Assembly: GCF_003350205.1 (NCBI RefSeq)
Contig: NZ_QLLC01000005.1
Coordinates: 62,001-126,000, forward strand
From: Brevundimonas bullata
Lineage (GTDB): Bacteria > Pseudomonadota > Alphaproteobacteria > Caulobacterales > Caulobacteraceae
Direction of reading: 5' to 3'
Length of the DNA: 64,000 bases
Shown here: positions 45,971-54,411 of the stretch, piece after piece
Layout: each line of letters opens with the position of its first letter
Numbering within the stretch: the first letter of the stretch is position 1
Translations under genes and position numbers: made by a program
Notes under the pieces: model-generated
What the model was told of the DNA's origin: nothing
The model's database searches: none
Seen by the model: only the letters and a program-made list of their open reading frames with translations

Positions 45971-47148
45971 TTGCGGGCCGCCTCGGCGGTCGGCGTTCCG
46001 GCCTTCTGACCGTTCTTGTCGCTGGCGGCGCCGACGCGGACGGGCGCGCCCGGTTGAATGCGGTTCAGGCCCGAGGCCACAACGCGATCATTGCTGTCCA
46101 GCCCCGACAGGATTTCAACATAGCCGCCCTCGACGGCGCCGGCCTGGATTTCGACGCGTTGAGCCGTCGTGCCGTTTTCGCCGCGTGCGATGCGATAGAC
46201 GAAGGCGCCCTGGCCTTCATACTGAACCGCGGCCTCGGGCACCGCCAGGCTCTGGCGCCGGCCCTGCTGCACGGCGACGCGCATCATCATGCCGGGACGA
46301 ATGCGACCGCCCGGATTGGCGAACTCGGCGCGCGCGATTACGGCGCGGGTCTGCTCGTTGATCCGTGTGTCCAGCAAGGCGATGCGGCCCGAGAAGCTCT
46401 CGCCCGCATAGGCGTCAGCCGAGGCGACCAAAGGCGTGCCGACCTGCAGCACGCCCAGGTAACGTTCCGGCATGGGGAAATCGACGCGAATGGCGCTGGT
46501 GTCGTCCAGGGTGGTGATGACGGACCCCGGCGAGATCAGCGTCCCAGGCGTCACCGTGGTCAGACCCAGAACCCCTGTGAAGGGAGCCCGGATGACCCGG
46601 TCGCCGCGACGGGCTTCCGCAGCAGCCACGGCGGCGCGGGCCGACTGCAAGGCCGTCTCGGCGGTCTCGGCGGTCACGCGCGGCGCGACGCCGCGTTCGG
46701 CCAGGATCTTGTAGCGATCATATTCGCGCTGCGCCTGCGTCAGCTGGGCCCGCGCCTGGATCAGGTCAGCGTCCTCTTCACGCGCCTGAAGCTCGACCAG
46801 GGGCGTCCCCGCCGCAACCCGCTGACCGTCCGTGAACATGACCCGCGTGATCAGTTGGGTCGTGTTGGAGGTGATGTTGACCGACTTGCGGCTGCGCGCC
46901 ACGCCCAGGACCCGGATCTGATCGGCGAACTCGCGCGGGATCACGACCGCCTCAGCCACCACCTGACCACGTCCGCCGCCCGGACCGCCGCCGGGGCCGC
47001 CCCGACCGGGACCGCCTGCGCCGCCCTTGCTGTCGTCAGCGAGCGTGATCTTCAGAACCGCCGCCAGGACCATGAGTCCAACCAGACAGGCCGCAGCGAT
47101 GATGAAAAAATGGCGTTTGAACACGCGACGCAGTCTCCCCGACGACAA
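45967..47148 (-). CDS. RND efflux periplasmic adaptor
   Basis: A 393-residue membrane-fusion protein. One N-terminal TM anchor (FFIIAAACLVGLMVLAAVL) precedes a Gly-rich linker, then lipoyl/coiled-coil (VVELQAREEDADLIQARAQLTQAQREYDRY), a barrel domain (VDFPMPERYLGVLQVG), and a C-terminal membrane-proximal domain with VPEAAVQYEGQGAFVYRI. It bridges the inner pump and an outer-membrane channel. Substrate unknown. Confidence 0.9.
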   Translation of the reverse strand: MSSGRLRRVFKRHFFIIAAACLVGLMVLAAVLKITLADDSKGGAGGPGRGGPGGGPGGGRGQVVAEAVVIPREFADQIRVLGVARSRKSVNITSNTTQLITRVMFTDGQRVAAGTPLVELQAREEDADLIQARAQLTQAQREYDRYKILAERGVAPRVTAETAETALQSARAAVAAAEARRGDRVIRAPFTGVLGLTTVTPGTLISPGSVITTLDDTSAIRVDFPMPERYLGVLQVGTPLVASADAYAGESFSGRIALLDTRINEQTRAVIARAEFANPGGRIRPGMMMRVAVQQGRRQSLAVPEAAVQYEGQGAFVYRIARGENGTTAQRVEIQAGAVEGGYVEILSGLDSNDRVVASGLNRIQPGAPVRVGAASDKNGQKAGTPTAEAARK

Positions 47149-47234
47149 GCGGTCCCGCTTAACGGGTCGCGGTCGTTACGCAAATAAAGTTCCTGTAACG
47201 TTGGCGCGTTCGGTTTCCGTCGCGGAAATCCGCG

Positions 47235-48011
47235 TCAAAAACGGCGCCAGACCCCGACGACGGGCCCGCCGGCCACGGGCGTTTCTCGGCCAGCGACCGC
47301 CTGACGCCATCCGGCCTGAAGGCTCCAGGGACCGAAATCCCGGACGACAGACAACTCGACTGACAGCCAGCGCGCGCCGTCCCCGTCCACCGCTCCGCCG
47401 AACCCTTGCGCCATCACCATCCAGTTCTCGCTGACGTGCGCCCCCGCTGTGACGTCCAGCCGCACCTCGTCCGGCAGGCCCTGACGCCAGCGCCGCGCGA
47501 CCTGCGCCTCTACGAAACTGCGTTGCGGCATCCACTTTGCGCCCGAGCCGTCGATCGCACGTCCGGCCAGCAGCCGCGCCTCCCAGTCGCTGTCGCCGGC
47601 CCCCGGCTGGGCGTAGCCCGCGTTGCGCCCCGCCCCGCCCTGGGCATAGCCCGCATAGACGGCCACGACATTCGCTTCGTCCCGATACGCCTGCCACCGC
47701 GCGCCGATCTCGAGCGGCCCGCGCCCCTCGTAGTCGGCATAGTCGTCGCGCCCCGACTGCCAATCTCCCTTGAACTGCAGGGTCAGCCGGTCGCTCACGC
47801 CGTACTCGACAAACAGCGACGCCGCACGGTCCACGCGTTCCGCCGGCAGGTCCGTCCGACCACCGGGGCCGAACTGCTGGTCGGCCCGCATGTCCTCGTA
47901 TTTCACAATCGCCTGCCCGTGCCCCTTGGGCAGGTTCCACGCGCCGGCCCCGGCCTCAGATGCGACCGCAAGCCCCGCCAAACCGATCAGCAGCCCCCCG
48001 ACTGCTCTCAC
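47235..48011 (-). CDS. Exported outer-membrane-like hypothetical protein
   Basis: A 258-residue protein with a signal peptide (LLIGLAGLAVASEAGA). The mature region is rich in alternating aromatic/polar strands (DRLTLQFKGDWQSG, SFVEAQVARRWRQG, PWSLQAGWRQAV) and ends in a Phe (GVWRRF), suggesting a small beta-barrel. Family not recognised with certainty. It overlaps the class II aldolase gene by 4 bp and so shares a transcript with it. Confidence 0.68.
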   Translation of the reverse strand: MRAVGGLLIGLAGLAVASEAGAGAWNLPKGHGQAIVKYEDMRADQQFGPGGRTDLPAERVDRAASLFVEYGVSDRLTLQFKGDWQSGRDDYADYEGRGPLEIGARWQAYRDEANVVAVYAGYAQGGAGRNAGYAQPGAGDSDWEARLLAGRAIDGSGAKWMPQRSFVEAQVARRWRQGLPDEVRLDVTAGAHVSENWMVMAQGFGGAVDGDGARWLSVELSVVRDFGPWSLQAGWRQAVAGRETPVAGGPVVGVWRRF

Positions 48012-48772
48012 ACGTCGTAGCCCGGAGATTTTCGCTCCAGCTGACGCAGGGCGCCCGGCCAGGCCAGGGCCGAGATAAAGCCGATCCCGCGTCCCTGATC
48101 CTTCGTCTCGGCCTGGGCGGCGTCCGGCGCGATCAGCACCTGATCGCGTCCGCCCGACAGGGCCGCGACCTGCTGGGCGCAGGCCCGCTCCAGGAAGAAG
48201 ATCCCCACCCAGGCCTGGGCGGCCGTCTCGCCGACCGCCATCGTGCCGTGGTTGCGCAGCAGCATCAGCGGCTTGTCGCCCAAGTCGGCCACCAGCCGCT
48301 CGCGCTCGTCGTGGTTCAGCGCCAGCCCTTCATAGCCGTGATAGGCGACCTGATGTTGCAACAGACAGGCGTTCTGGCTGATGGGAAGCAGGCCGTCCTT
48401 CTGCGCCGCCACCCCCACCCCGTTCACCGTGTGCAGGTGAATGACAAACTTGGCGTCCTCGCGCGCGGCGTGGACCGCCGAATGGATGGTGAAGCCCGCC
48501 GGATTGATGAAACTGGTCGTGTCCTGAACAATGTTCCCGTCCAGATCGACCTTCACCAGAGAAGAGGCTGTAATTTCATCGAAATACCAGCCGTAGGGAT
48601 TGATCAGAAAATGATGCTCCGGCCCCGGCACGCGGGCCGAGACATGGGTGAAGATCATGTCGTCCCAGCCGTGCAGCGCCACCAGCCGATACAGGGCGGC
48701 CAGTTCGACCCGCGCCTGCCACTCAGCCTCTGACACCCGCGACTTCAGCGACGCCGCCGATCCGTCCGCCAT
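48008..48772 (-). CDS. Class II aldolase/adducin family protein
   Basis: A 254-residue zinc-dependent aldolase/epimerase-fold protein: HGWDDMIFTHVSARVPG, HHFLINPYGWYFDEITASSLVKVD, and metal-binding FVIHLHTVNGVGVAAQK, YHGYEGLALNHDERE, LLRNHGTMAVG. The substrate class (sugar-phosphate aldolase, methylthioribulose-1-P dehydratase-like or other) is not resolved. The start MADGSAASLKSR was chosen as the family's usual N-terminus; GAGGTCGTC lies in front. Confidence 0.84.
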   Translation of the reverse strand: MADGSAASLKSRVSEAEWQARVELAALYRLVALHGWDDMIFTHVSARVPGPEHHFLINPYGWYFDEITASSLVKVDLDGNIVQDTTSFINPAGFTIHSAVHAAREDAKFVIHLHTVNGVGVAAQKDGLLPISQNACLLQHQVAYHGYEGLALNHDERERLVADLGDKPLMLLRNHGTMAVGETAAQAWVGIFFLERACAQQVAALSGGRDQVLIAPDAAQAETKDQGRGIGFISALAWPGALRQLERKSPGYDV

Positions 48773-48859
48773 GACGACCTCCCTTATCCTTGTTCGGTTG
48801 AGCCTCGCCCCGCGCCGTCGCGGCGTCAAGCGACCCGCGTTCGTCGCGGAAGGTTTTCG

Positions 48860-48874
48860 TTAACCCTGTTTTCA
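48860..48874. promoter_or_regulatory. CtrA-like half-site before first DUF2336 gene
   Basis: TTAA-CCCTGTT-TTCA matches TTAA-N7-TTAA at 7 of 8 positions, 63 bp before the GTG start of the DUF2336 gene. Divergent aldolase gene lies 88 bp on the other side. Confidence 0.35.
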
Positions 48875-48936
48875 CGTCATCAGGATGAGTATGCCGCGCG
48901 GCCAAGGCGGCCGTCTTTCGATAAGCGGAGCCGCCA

Positions 48937-50073
48937 GTGTCCACAGTCGTTCCGCTAGACCCCGAAAAGCCCTCTCAGGCCGTGCCCCTGGCGGGCCTGA
49001 ATCAGTTGCTGGATCTGGCCAAGACACGCTCCCCTGACGATCAGCATCGCCTGCTGATGGGAGTGGCCGGGCTCTACGAATCCGCCGCCGACCATGGCGG
49101 CGCCCCCGAAGCCCTGGCCGATATCTTCGTCGCCCTGACCCGCAGCGCCGAACGCGAAATCCGCCAGGTCCTGGCCCAGCGGCTGGCCAAGGTGGAATGG
49201 GCGCCCGTCGCCCTGGTGCGGATGCTGGCCGCCGACGAGATCCAGATCGCCCGCCCCGTGATCGCGGCAAGCCCTCTGTTGCTGGACGACGACCTGCTGC
49301 AAATGCTGACCGACTGTTCGATCGAGCATCAGATACAGGTCGCCCTGCGTCCCGACCTCGGCGCCGTCGTGGCCCAGGCCATCATTGCCGGCGGCGATCC
49401 GGCGGTGATGACCGCCCTGGCCACCAACCGCAGCGCACGGATCGAACCCGCCGCCTTCGCGGACCTGGTCGAGCGGTCGCGTCAACTGGCCGCCCTGCGC
49501 GCGCCGCTGACCCGTCACCCGTCGCTGGACGAAGATCTGGCGCTGCGCCTGTATCAGTGGGTCGGCGAGGCCCTGCGCCAGGCCATCAGCGACCGTTTCA
49601 CCATCGACCCCGCCCGTCTGGCGCAAGCCGTCCAGAGCGCGGCCCAGACCACCAGCCGCACCGCCGCCGAATGGGGCGCCGCCCCGCCCCCGACCGCCGA
49701 CGACATCGACGCGCGACTGGTGGCCAAGCTGCACGCGGCCGGTCAGTTGCGCCCTGCCTACCTGATCCGCGCCCTGCGTGAGGAAAAGCTGGGCGTCTTC
49801 GCTCACGGCCTGGCGGTTCTGGGCCGGTTCGAGGTCTCGCAGATCTATCGCGCCCTGGGCGGCGATACGGCCCGCCCTCTCTTCCTGGCCTGCATCGCCG
49901 TCGGGCTGGACCGCGCGGCCTTCCCGGCCCTGCTGACGGAAATCCGCAAGCTGAACAAAGGCTTCCCGCGCGACCCTGACAGCTCCGCCTGGCGTCTGGC
50001 CGAGCGCTCAGCGGATCAGGCCGCCTATGAGTTTCGGCTGCTGATGGCGGATATCGACGCCGCTTCCGTTTGA
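48937..50073 (+). CDS. DUF2336 domain protein
   Basis: A 378-residue protein with the DUF2336 layout of helical repeat units, e.g. [46 protein letters not shown], and C-terminal [23 protein letters not shown] and [16 protein letters not shown]. The family is restricted mainly to alphaproteobacteria and has no proven biochemical role. A paralogue lies at 51487-52635. It starts with GTG. Same strand as NAD kinase 32 bp downstream. Confidence 0.82.
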   Translation: MSTVVPLDPEKPSQAVPLAGLNQLLDLAKTRSPDDQHRLLMGVAGLYESAADHGGAPEALADIFVALTRSAEREIRQVLAQRLAKVEWAPVALVRMLAADEIQIARPVIAASPLLLDDDLLQMLTDCSIEHQIQVALRPDLGAVVAQAIIAGGDPAVMTALATNRSARIEPAAFADLVERSRQLAALRAPLTRHPSLDEDLALRLYQWVGEALRQAISDRFTIDPARLAQAVQSAAQTTSRTAAEWGAAPPPTADDIDARLVAKLHAAGQLRPAYLIRALREEKLGVFAHGLAVLGRFEVSQIYRALGGDTARPLFLACIAVGLDRAAFPALLTEIRKLNKGFPRDPDSSAWRLAERSADQAAYEFRLLMADIDAASV

Positions 50074-50104
50074 CACAGCCCCTCGGCTCCGCTTGCCTAG
50101 CGCC

Positions 50105-50881
50105 GTGAACACGCCCGCCCCCCTTGCCCTGACCTTTGTCGCCAGCGACCGTCTCGAAGCCGAGGCGGCGCGCGTGCGCCTGACCGAACGCTACGGCTCG
50201 GTTCCGGTGGCCGAGGCTGATGTCATCGTGGCCCTGGGCGGCGACGGCTTCATGCTGGAGACCCTGCACAACAACCTGCAACTCCGCACGCCAGTTTACG
50301 GCATGAACCGGGGCTCGGTCGGCTTCCTGATGAACGACTATGAGGAAGACGACCTGCTGGAGCGCCTGGCCGAGGCCGACCGCACCGTCATCCATCCCCT
50401 GCAGATGGACGCCTGGGTCGAGAGCGGCGAGGTCCACAGCGGCCTGGCCATCAACGAAGTCTCCCTGCTGCGTCAGACGCGCCAGACCGCCAAGCTGCGC
50501 GTCAGCATCAACGACAAGGTGCGGCTGGAGGAACTCAGCTGCGACGGCTGCATGGTGGCCACGCCCGCCGGCTCGACCGCCTACAACCTGTCGGCGCACG
50601 GCCCCATCATTCCTCTGGACGCGCCCAGCCTGGCCCTGACGCCCATCAGCGCCTTCCGTCCCCGGCGCTGGCGCGGCGCCCTGCTGTCGCACACGGCGCG
50701 CGTCCGGTTCGAGGTTCTGGAGCCTGACAAGCGCCCCGTCAGCGCCACGGCGGACAATTTCGAAGTCCGCCGCGTCACCCGCGTCGAGGTGCGCGAACGC
50801 CGCGACATCAGCCTGACCATGTTGTTCGACGCCGGGCGCTCTTTCGAAGAACGCGTCATGGCCGAACAATTCACCAGCTGA
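50105..50881 (+). CDS. nadK: NAD kinase
   Basis: A 258-residue enzyme that phosphorylates NAD to NADP. Motifs: GGDG (45-48) in [36 protein letters not shown], and the substrate-binding [23 protein letters not shown]. Compact length is typical for alphaproteobacterial NadK. GTG start at 50105 was preferred to the TTG at 50093 since it gives the usual N-terminus. Confidence 0.92.
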   Translation: MNTPAPLALTFVASDRLEAEAARVRLTERYGSVPVAEADVIVALGGDGFMLETLHNNLQLRTPVYGMNRGSVGFLMNDYEEDDLLERLAEADRTVIHPLQMDAWVESGEVHSGLAINEVSLLRQTRQTAKLRVSINDKVRLEELSCDGCMVATPAGSTAYNLSAHGPIIPLDAPSLALTPISAFRPRRWRGALLSHTARVRFEVLEPDKRPVSATADNFEVRRVTRVEVRERRDISLTMLFDAGRSFEERVMAEQFTS

Positions 50882-50943
50882 CCGTCACGGCTTTTTAAGG
50901 CTCGGCGGCGCAGACTGCGGATACGAGTTCAGGAGCCCGTCAC

Positions 50944-51417
50944 GTGAGCAACCCTCCCCAGATCATTCGTCCCCCCAATGCGCTGCGCGCCAAGGTCGGC
51001 GGTTTCGGCGGCATCGACGCCAACGCCATCGCCAAGGCCGAGGCCGCGCTCAAGGCCATGTCGGCCCAGTTCGGCCAGTGGCTGAACGACGAGATCGTCA
51101 AGCTGGATCAGGCCCAGGCCGACATCCGCGCCAAGGGCTATACCCCCGAAACCGCCGAGGCGCTGTATTTCCGCGCCCATGACCTCAAGGGGCTGGGCGC
51201 CACCTATCAGTACCCGCTGGTAACGCGGATCGCCGGATCCCTGTGCCGCCTGATGGACGATACCGACAAGCGGATGCAGGCGCCGCTCGCCATTCTGGAC
51301 GCCCACGTCGACGCCATCCGCGCCGTGGTCCGCGACGAGATTCAGACCGACGAGCACCCGGTGGGCCGCGATCTGGCCGAAACCCTGGAAGCTCGGGTCG
51401 CCGAACATCTGGCCTGA
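50944..51417 (+). CDS. Hpt domain protein
   Basis: A 157-residue histidine phosphotransfer-like protein. The candidate phospho-acceptor is His79 in FRAHDLKGLG, with HxxKG and the helix YQYPLVTRIAGSLCRLMDD. The N-terminal 35 residues carry an extra helix and proline-rich start. It could be an intermediate in a phosphorelay or bind a hybrid kinase; it is not obviously ChpT (which lacks this short Hpt form). GTG start. Between NAD kinase and the second DUF2336 gene. Confidence 0.82.
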   Translation: MSNPPQIIRPPNALRAKVGGFGGIDANAIAKAEAALKAMSAQFGQWLNDEIVKLDQAQADIRAKGYTPETAEALYFRAHDLKGLGATYQYPLVTRIAGSLCRLMDDTDKRMQAPLAILDAHVDAIRAVVRDEIQTDEHPVGRDLAETLEARVAEHLA

Positions 51418-51423
51418 AGGCCG

Positions 51424-51473
51424 CCCCATAAGAAAAGGCGCCGCCGTTGCCGGGGGCGCCTTTTCTTATGGGG
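51424..51473. terminator. Strong bidirectional terminator
   Basis: A perfect 19-base inverted repeat: CCCCATAAGAAAAGGCGCC with its complement (51424-51442 / 51455-51473). The stem contains AAAA/TTTT tracts on both sides, making it usable from both strands. It ends the convergent Hpt and DUF2336 genes. Confidence 0.9.
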
Positions 51474-51486
51474 TGAAAGCTGAGAA

Positions 51487-52635
51487 TCAGGCGGCGCTGA
51501 CCGCCGTTTCCTCGTCCTGGACAGAGGCCATGGGCCGGTCCAGCCGCTCCATCAGATAGGACAGGTCATCGCGCGAGGCATTGGGCCGCTGGCTGAGGAA
51601 ACGCTCCAGCATCCTTTGTCTGAACGCCTCGCTGGCGACATCCCCGCCCTCGGCCTGAAGCGCCCGCCAGGTGTCGACGCCGGCGCGGAAGGCCTGGAAC
51701 AGGCGCGGCGGCAGGCCGGCCCGGTCATAGATGGCCTTCAGCCCCAGCGGCCCGGCGTCATGCACCATCAACCAGGCGCGATGATGCGGCGTGCCCGTCA
51801 ACTCGGCCAGGGCGTGCTCGAACAGGGCCATCTGCCCCCGCGCCAGCGCCCGCAGCAGCAGGGAGGCGTTCAGCACCTTGCGTGCGTTCAACCCGGCGAC
51901 GAAGGCCGGCAGGTCGTTGCTGACCCGCGCCTGATCGACCAGATCGATCGTCACCCGTTCGCGCGTGAACTGGGCGAACTGGATGGCGGTCTCAGGGGCC
52001 ACAGCGTGACGCGTCACCAGGTGCTCGCGCACCGCGTCGCTGGCCAGGGCCACCAGGCGCTCGGTCACAGAAAGCGGCAGAACCTGACGATAGGCGATGG
52101 CCGAGATGATTTCGGAGGCCTGGCCAAAGCGGTCGATGACCAAGCCGAGCGCGTCTTCGGACAGATCGGCGTTGTCGTTGGCGGCCAGGGCGCGCACCGC
52201 CGAGCGGCAGCCCTCCGCCGCCAGCACCGTGGCCACGTCGCGCGGCACGCGGTCGCGCGAGGCCACCGCGTTCTGACGCACCGCCGATCCGGCGCGAACG
52301 ATCTCGATCAGGTCGTCGTCGGTAAAGGCCGGTGAACAGGTGATGATCGGCAGGGCCACGCTGTCCACGTCGGCGACCAGACGACGCGCGACCTCGCGCG
52401 GCATCAGGTCCGAGGCCTTGAGCGTCACCGCCAGGGCCCGACGCACCAGTTCAGCGGCGTCATTGGCCAGAACACTGAGAATCTTTTGCGCCGCCGCGCG
52501 GTCGGCGTCGTCCAACGCCATCCGGTCAATGCTGCGACACAGCTTGTGCGCCGCCGCCGCGCGCTCGTCTTCCGCATCCGACTTGATCAGACGCCTGATG
52601 TCGCTTTCCGTCAGTCGTGCGCGGTAGGCGGTCAT
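51487..52635 (-). CDS. DUF2336 domain protein (second copy)
   Basis: A 382-residue paralogue of the 48937 gene in length and layout (helical repeats AAHKLCRSIDRMALDDADRAAAQKILSVLANDAAELVRRALAV, DALGLVIDRFGQASEIISAI, LARGQMALFEHALAEL). It is more divergent in sequence. Function unknown. A CtrA-like half-site lies about 60 bp upstream of the start. The two copies flank NAD kinase and the Hpt gene in opposite orientations. Confidence 0.82.
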   Translation of the reverse strand: MTAYRARLTESDIRRLIKSDAEDERAAAAHKLCRSIDRMALDDADRAAAQKILSVLANDAAELVRRALAVTLKASDLMPREVARRLVADVDSVALPIITCSPAFTDDDLIEIVRAGSAVRQNAVASRDRVPRDVATVLAAEGCRSAVRALAANDNADLSEDALGLVIDRFGQASEIISAIAYRQVLPLSVTERLVALASDAVREHLVTRHAVAPETAIQFAQFTRERVTIDLVDQARVSNDLPAFVAGLNARKVLNASLLLRALARGQMALFEHALAELTGTPHHRAWLMVHDAGPLGLKAIYDRAGLPPRLFQAFRAGVDTWRALQAEGGDVASEAFRQRMLERFLSQRPNASRDDLSYLMERLDRPMASVQDEETAVSAA

Positions 52636-52694
52636 GCGGGAGCTCGCGAGCTAGGCGGGGCGAAGAATCAATCGTCACGCTTAGCTTTACATAG

Positions 52695-52709
52695 TTAACG
52701 TCTCGTTAG
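52695..52709. promoter_or_regulatory. CtrA-like half-site before second DUF2336 gene
   Basis: TTAA-CGTCTCG-TTAG, 7 of 8 matches to the CtrA recognition pattern TTAA-N7-TTAA, in the 96-bp gap upstream of the minus-strand DUF2336 gene. Confidence 0.4.
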
Positions 52710-52731
52710 GAGTGAGACGAAACCATGTTCT

Positions 52732-53535
52732 TCAGGCCGCCGTCTCAGAGGGCGGCGCAAAGGCTCCGCCAAAGCCGCTGCTCTTGCCGCCCTGACCGTC
52801 CTGCCCCAGCAGCAGAGCCAGCAGGCTCTGGTCCTGCTTCAAGCGATCCAGACGCGCCGCCAGCATCCGGTCCTTGTCGCTCAGATCCGGCGCGGCCTTG
52901 ACCGCAGAGCCCACGCCCGCCGCCGGAGCGCCGTCGCCCGCCGTCCGTTGCAGGTTGGCGTGCACCTCGGCCACCGTGGCGTGGCGGCCGTTGCGGTAGA
53001 AGATCGAGCGGTTGGCCGAGGCCGCGTCGGGGAACAGCGAGGCCGCGCTGGCGCCCGGCCGCGACTGCATGGCCTCCATCAGCTTGGCGGCGCCCGCCGG
53101 GCCGAGGAAGTGAGCGGCATAGAGATCGCCCGCGCCCGGCTCCCGCCCGGTGCGGCCGCGCAGATAGGCGGCGTTCGACGCCGTCAGTTCCGCCGCCATG
53201 GTCGAGGCCGCCTGGGCGTCGAAGCGCAGGTCCAGCACCACGTTGCGAGCCGAGCCCTGCACGCGCCAGCGCCCGTCGTCGCCGCGATGGATCAGGTCGG
53301 CGTACTGGCCATAGCCATGCTTGGCGCCGTGCTGCTTCACTGTGGCCAGCCAGGTCTGCTCGATAAACTGGAACAGGCCTGAGGCCGAAGAGGTGCCGGC
53401 CCGCGCGGACGGGTTCATCGCGCTCTCGCGACGCGCCGTCTTCATCAGGAAATCGAAGTCCACGCCGGTCGTGCTGGACGCACGCCGGATGGCCGCTTCA
53501 ACCCCGCCAGATGATGGAATCGCTCCTACGCTCAT
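52732..53535 (-). CDS. Lytic transglycosylase (SLT) domain protein
   Basis: A 267-residue peptidoglycan-cleaving protein. The SLT catalytic Glu37 lies in MKTARRESAMNPSARAGTSSASGLFQF, the usual goose-lysozyme-like ES motif with downstream GLFQFIEQTW. No signal peptide is obvious, and the C-terminal 80 residues are disordered with AGVGSAVKAAPDLSDKDRM. Such proteins in Caulobacter can act in flagellum or pilus assembly; no flagellar genes are in view. A CtrA-like site lies upstream. Confidence 0.82.
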   Translation of the reverse strand: MSVGAIPSSGGVEAAIRRASSTTGVDFDFLMKTARRESAMNPSARAGTSSASGLFQFIEQTWLATVKQHGAKHGYGQYADLIHRGDDGRWRVQGSARNVVLDLRFDAQAASTMAAELTASNAAYLRGRTGREPGAGDLYAAHFLGPAGAAKLMEAMQSRPGASAASLFPDAASANRSIFYRNGRHATVAEVHANLQRTAGDGAPAAGVGSAVKAAPDLSDKDRMLAARLDRLKQDQSLLALLLGQDGQGGKSSGFGGAFAPPSETAA

Positions 53536-53559
53536 ATGGTTGACGGTCGCTAACCAAGG

Positions 53560-53574
53560 TTAACGAACCCCTAA
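53560..53574. promoter_or_regulatory. CtrA-like half-site upstream of transglycosylase
   Basis: TTAA-CGAACCC-CTAA, 7 of 8 matches to TTAA-N7-TTAA. A nearby GCTAACCAAGGTTAACG at 53549-53565 is partly palindromic. The site is 25 bp from the minus-strand start and about 90 bp upstream of the plus-strand TonB-like gene. Confidence 0.4.
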
Positions 53575-53664
53575 CGGTCAAGCGCCGCAATATCGCCGCA
53601 AGCTTGGCGCGAACTTCGTTACGTGGGCTCTGGGGAGGGCCAACGACAGGAGGCGTTGAAGGCC

Positions 53665-54402
53665 ATGATGATCAGAACCGCGGGCGGCCCCGGACTGGTG
53701 AGCCCGATAGACTTTTCCGAGCGCAAGAAGCCGATTCCCCGCTGGATGTGGGCGGCGATCGGGGTGTCGGCCCTGGTCCACGTCGGGGCCGGTGTCTGGC
53801 TCTACAATCAGCGGTTCGAACTGGCGGATATTCCCGCCGTCGAGGACGGGCCGGTGACGCGCATCGACATCCTGCCCATGCCCAAGCCGCCCGAGCCGGC
53901 CGTCGCGCCCAAGGCCCCGCCCGCGCCGACGCCGCCTCTGCATCGCCCAGAGACGGTCATCGCCTCGCCCGTCGCGCCGCTTGAGGTTCCGGTCGCGCCC
54001 GTCACCACGACGGACGCCGGCCCGGCCATAAACCTGACCGCCCCGGCCAGCGAGCCCTCGACCGGCACAACCGTCTCGGCTGAGCCCGTCCGCACGCCGC
54101 CGGTCATCACCAACCCTGACTGGGTGCGCAAGCCTTCGGGCGAGCAGATGATGCGCGCCTACCCGGCGGCGGCCGAATCGCGCGGGATCAGCGGCGTGGC
54201 CAATCTGTCCTGCCTGGTGAAGGTGGACGGGACCCTGACCGGCTGTTCGGTGTCGTCCGAGACGCCGGGCAATCAGGGCTTTGGTCGGGCCGCCATGGGC
54301 CTGACCCGCTACTTCCGCCTCAGCCCGCGCACGGTGGACGGCCAGGCCGTCGACGGCGCCCGCGTCAGCATGGCCATTCGCTTCACCCTGCCTCAGGATT
54401 GA
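53665..54402 (+). CDS. TonB-like energy transducer
   Basis: A 245-residue protein with a single N-terminal TM (WMWAAIGVSALVHVGAGVWLYN), a Pro-rich periplasmic linker (LPMPKPPEPAVAPKAPPAPTPP), and a C-terminal TonB-type domain (YPAAAESRGISGVANLSCLVKVDGTLTGCSV, FRLSPRTVDGQAVDGARVSMAIRF). It presumably couples proton motive force to a TonB-dependent receptor; no receptor, exbB or exbD is nearby. Starts at ATG 53665 or 53668. Confidence 0.82.
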   Translation: MMIRTAGGPGLVSPIDFSERKKPIPRWMWAAIGVSALVHVGAGVWLYNQRFELADIPAVEDGPVTRIDILPMPKPPEPAVAPKAPPAPTPPLHRPETVIASPVAPLEVPVAPVTTTDAGPAINLTAPASEPSTGTTVSAEPVRTPPVITNPDWVRKPSGEQMMRAYPAAAESRGISGVANLSCLVKVDGTLTGCSVSSETPGNQGFGRAAMGLTRYFRLSPRTVDGQAVDGARVSMAIRFTLPQD

Positions 54403-54411
54403 TCCTCAGGG

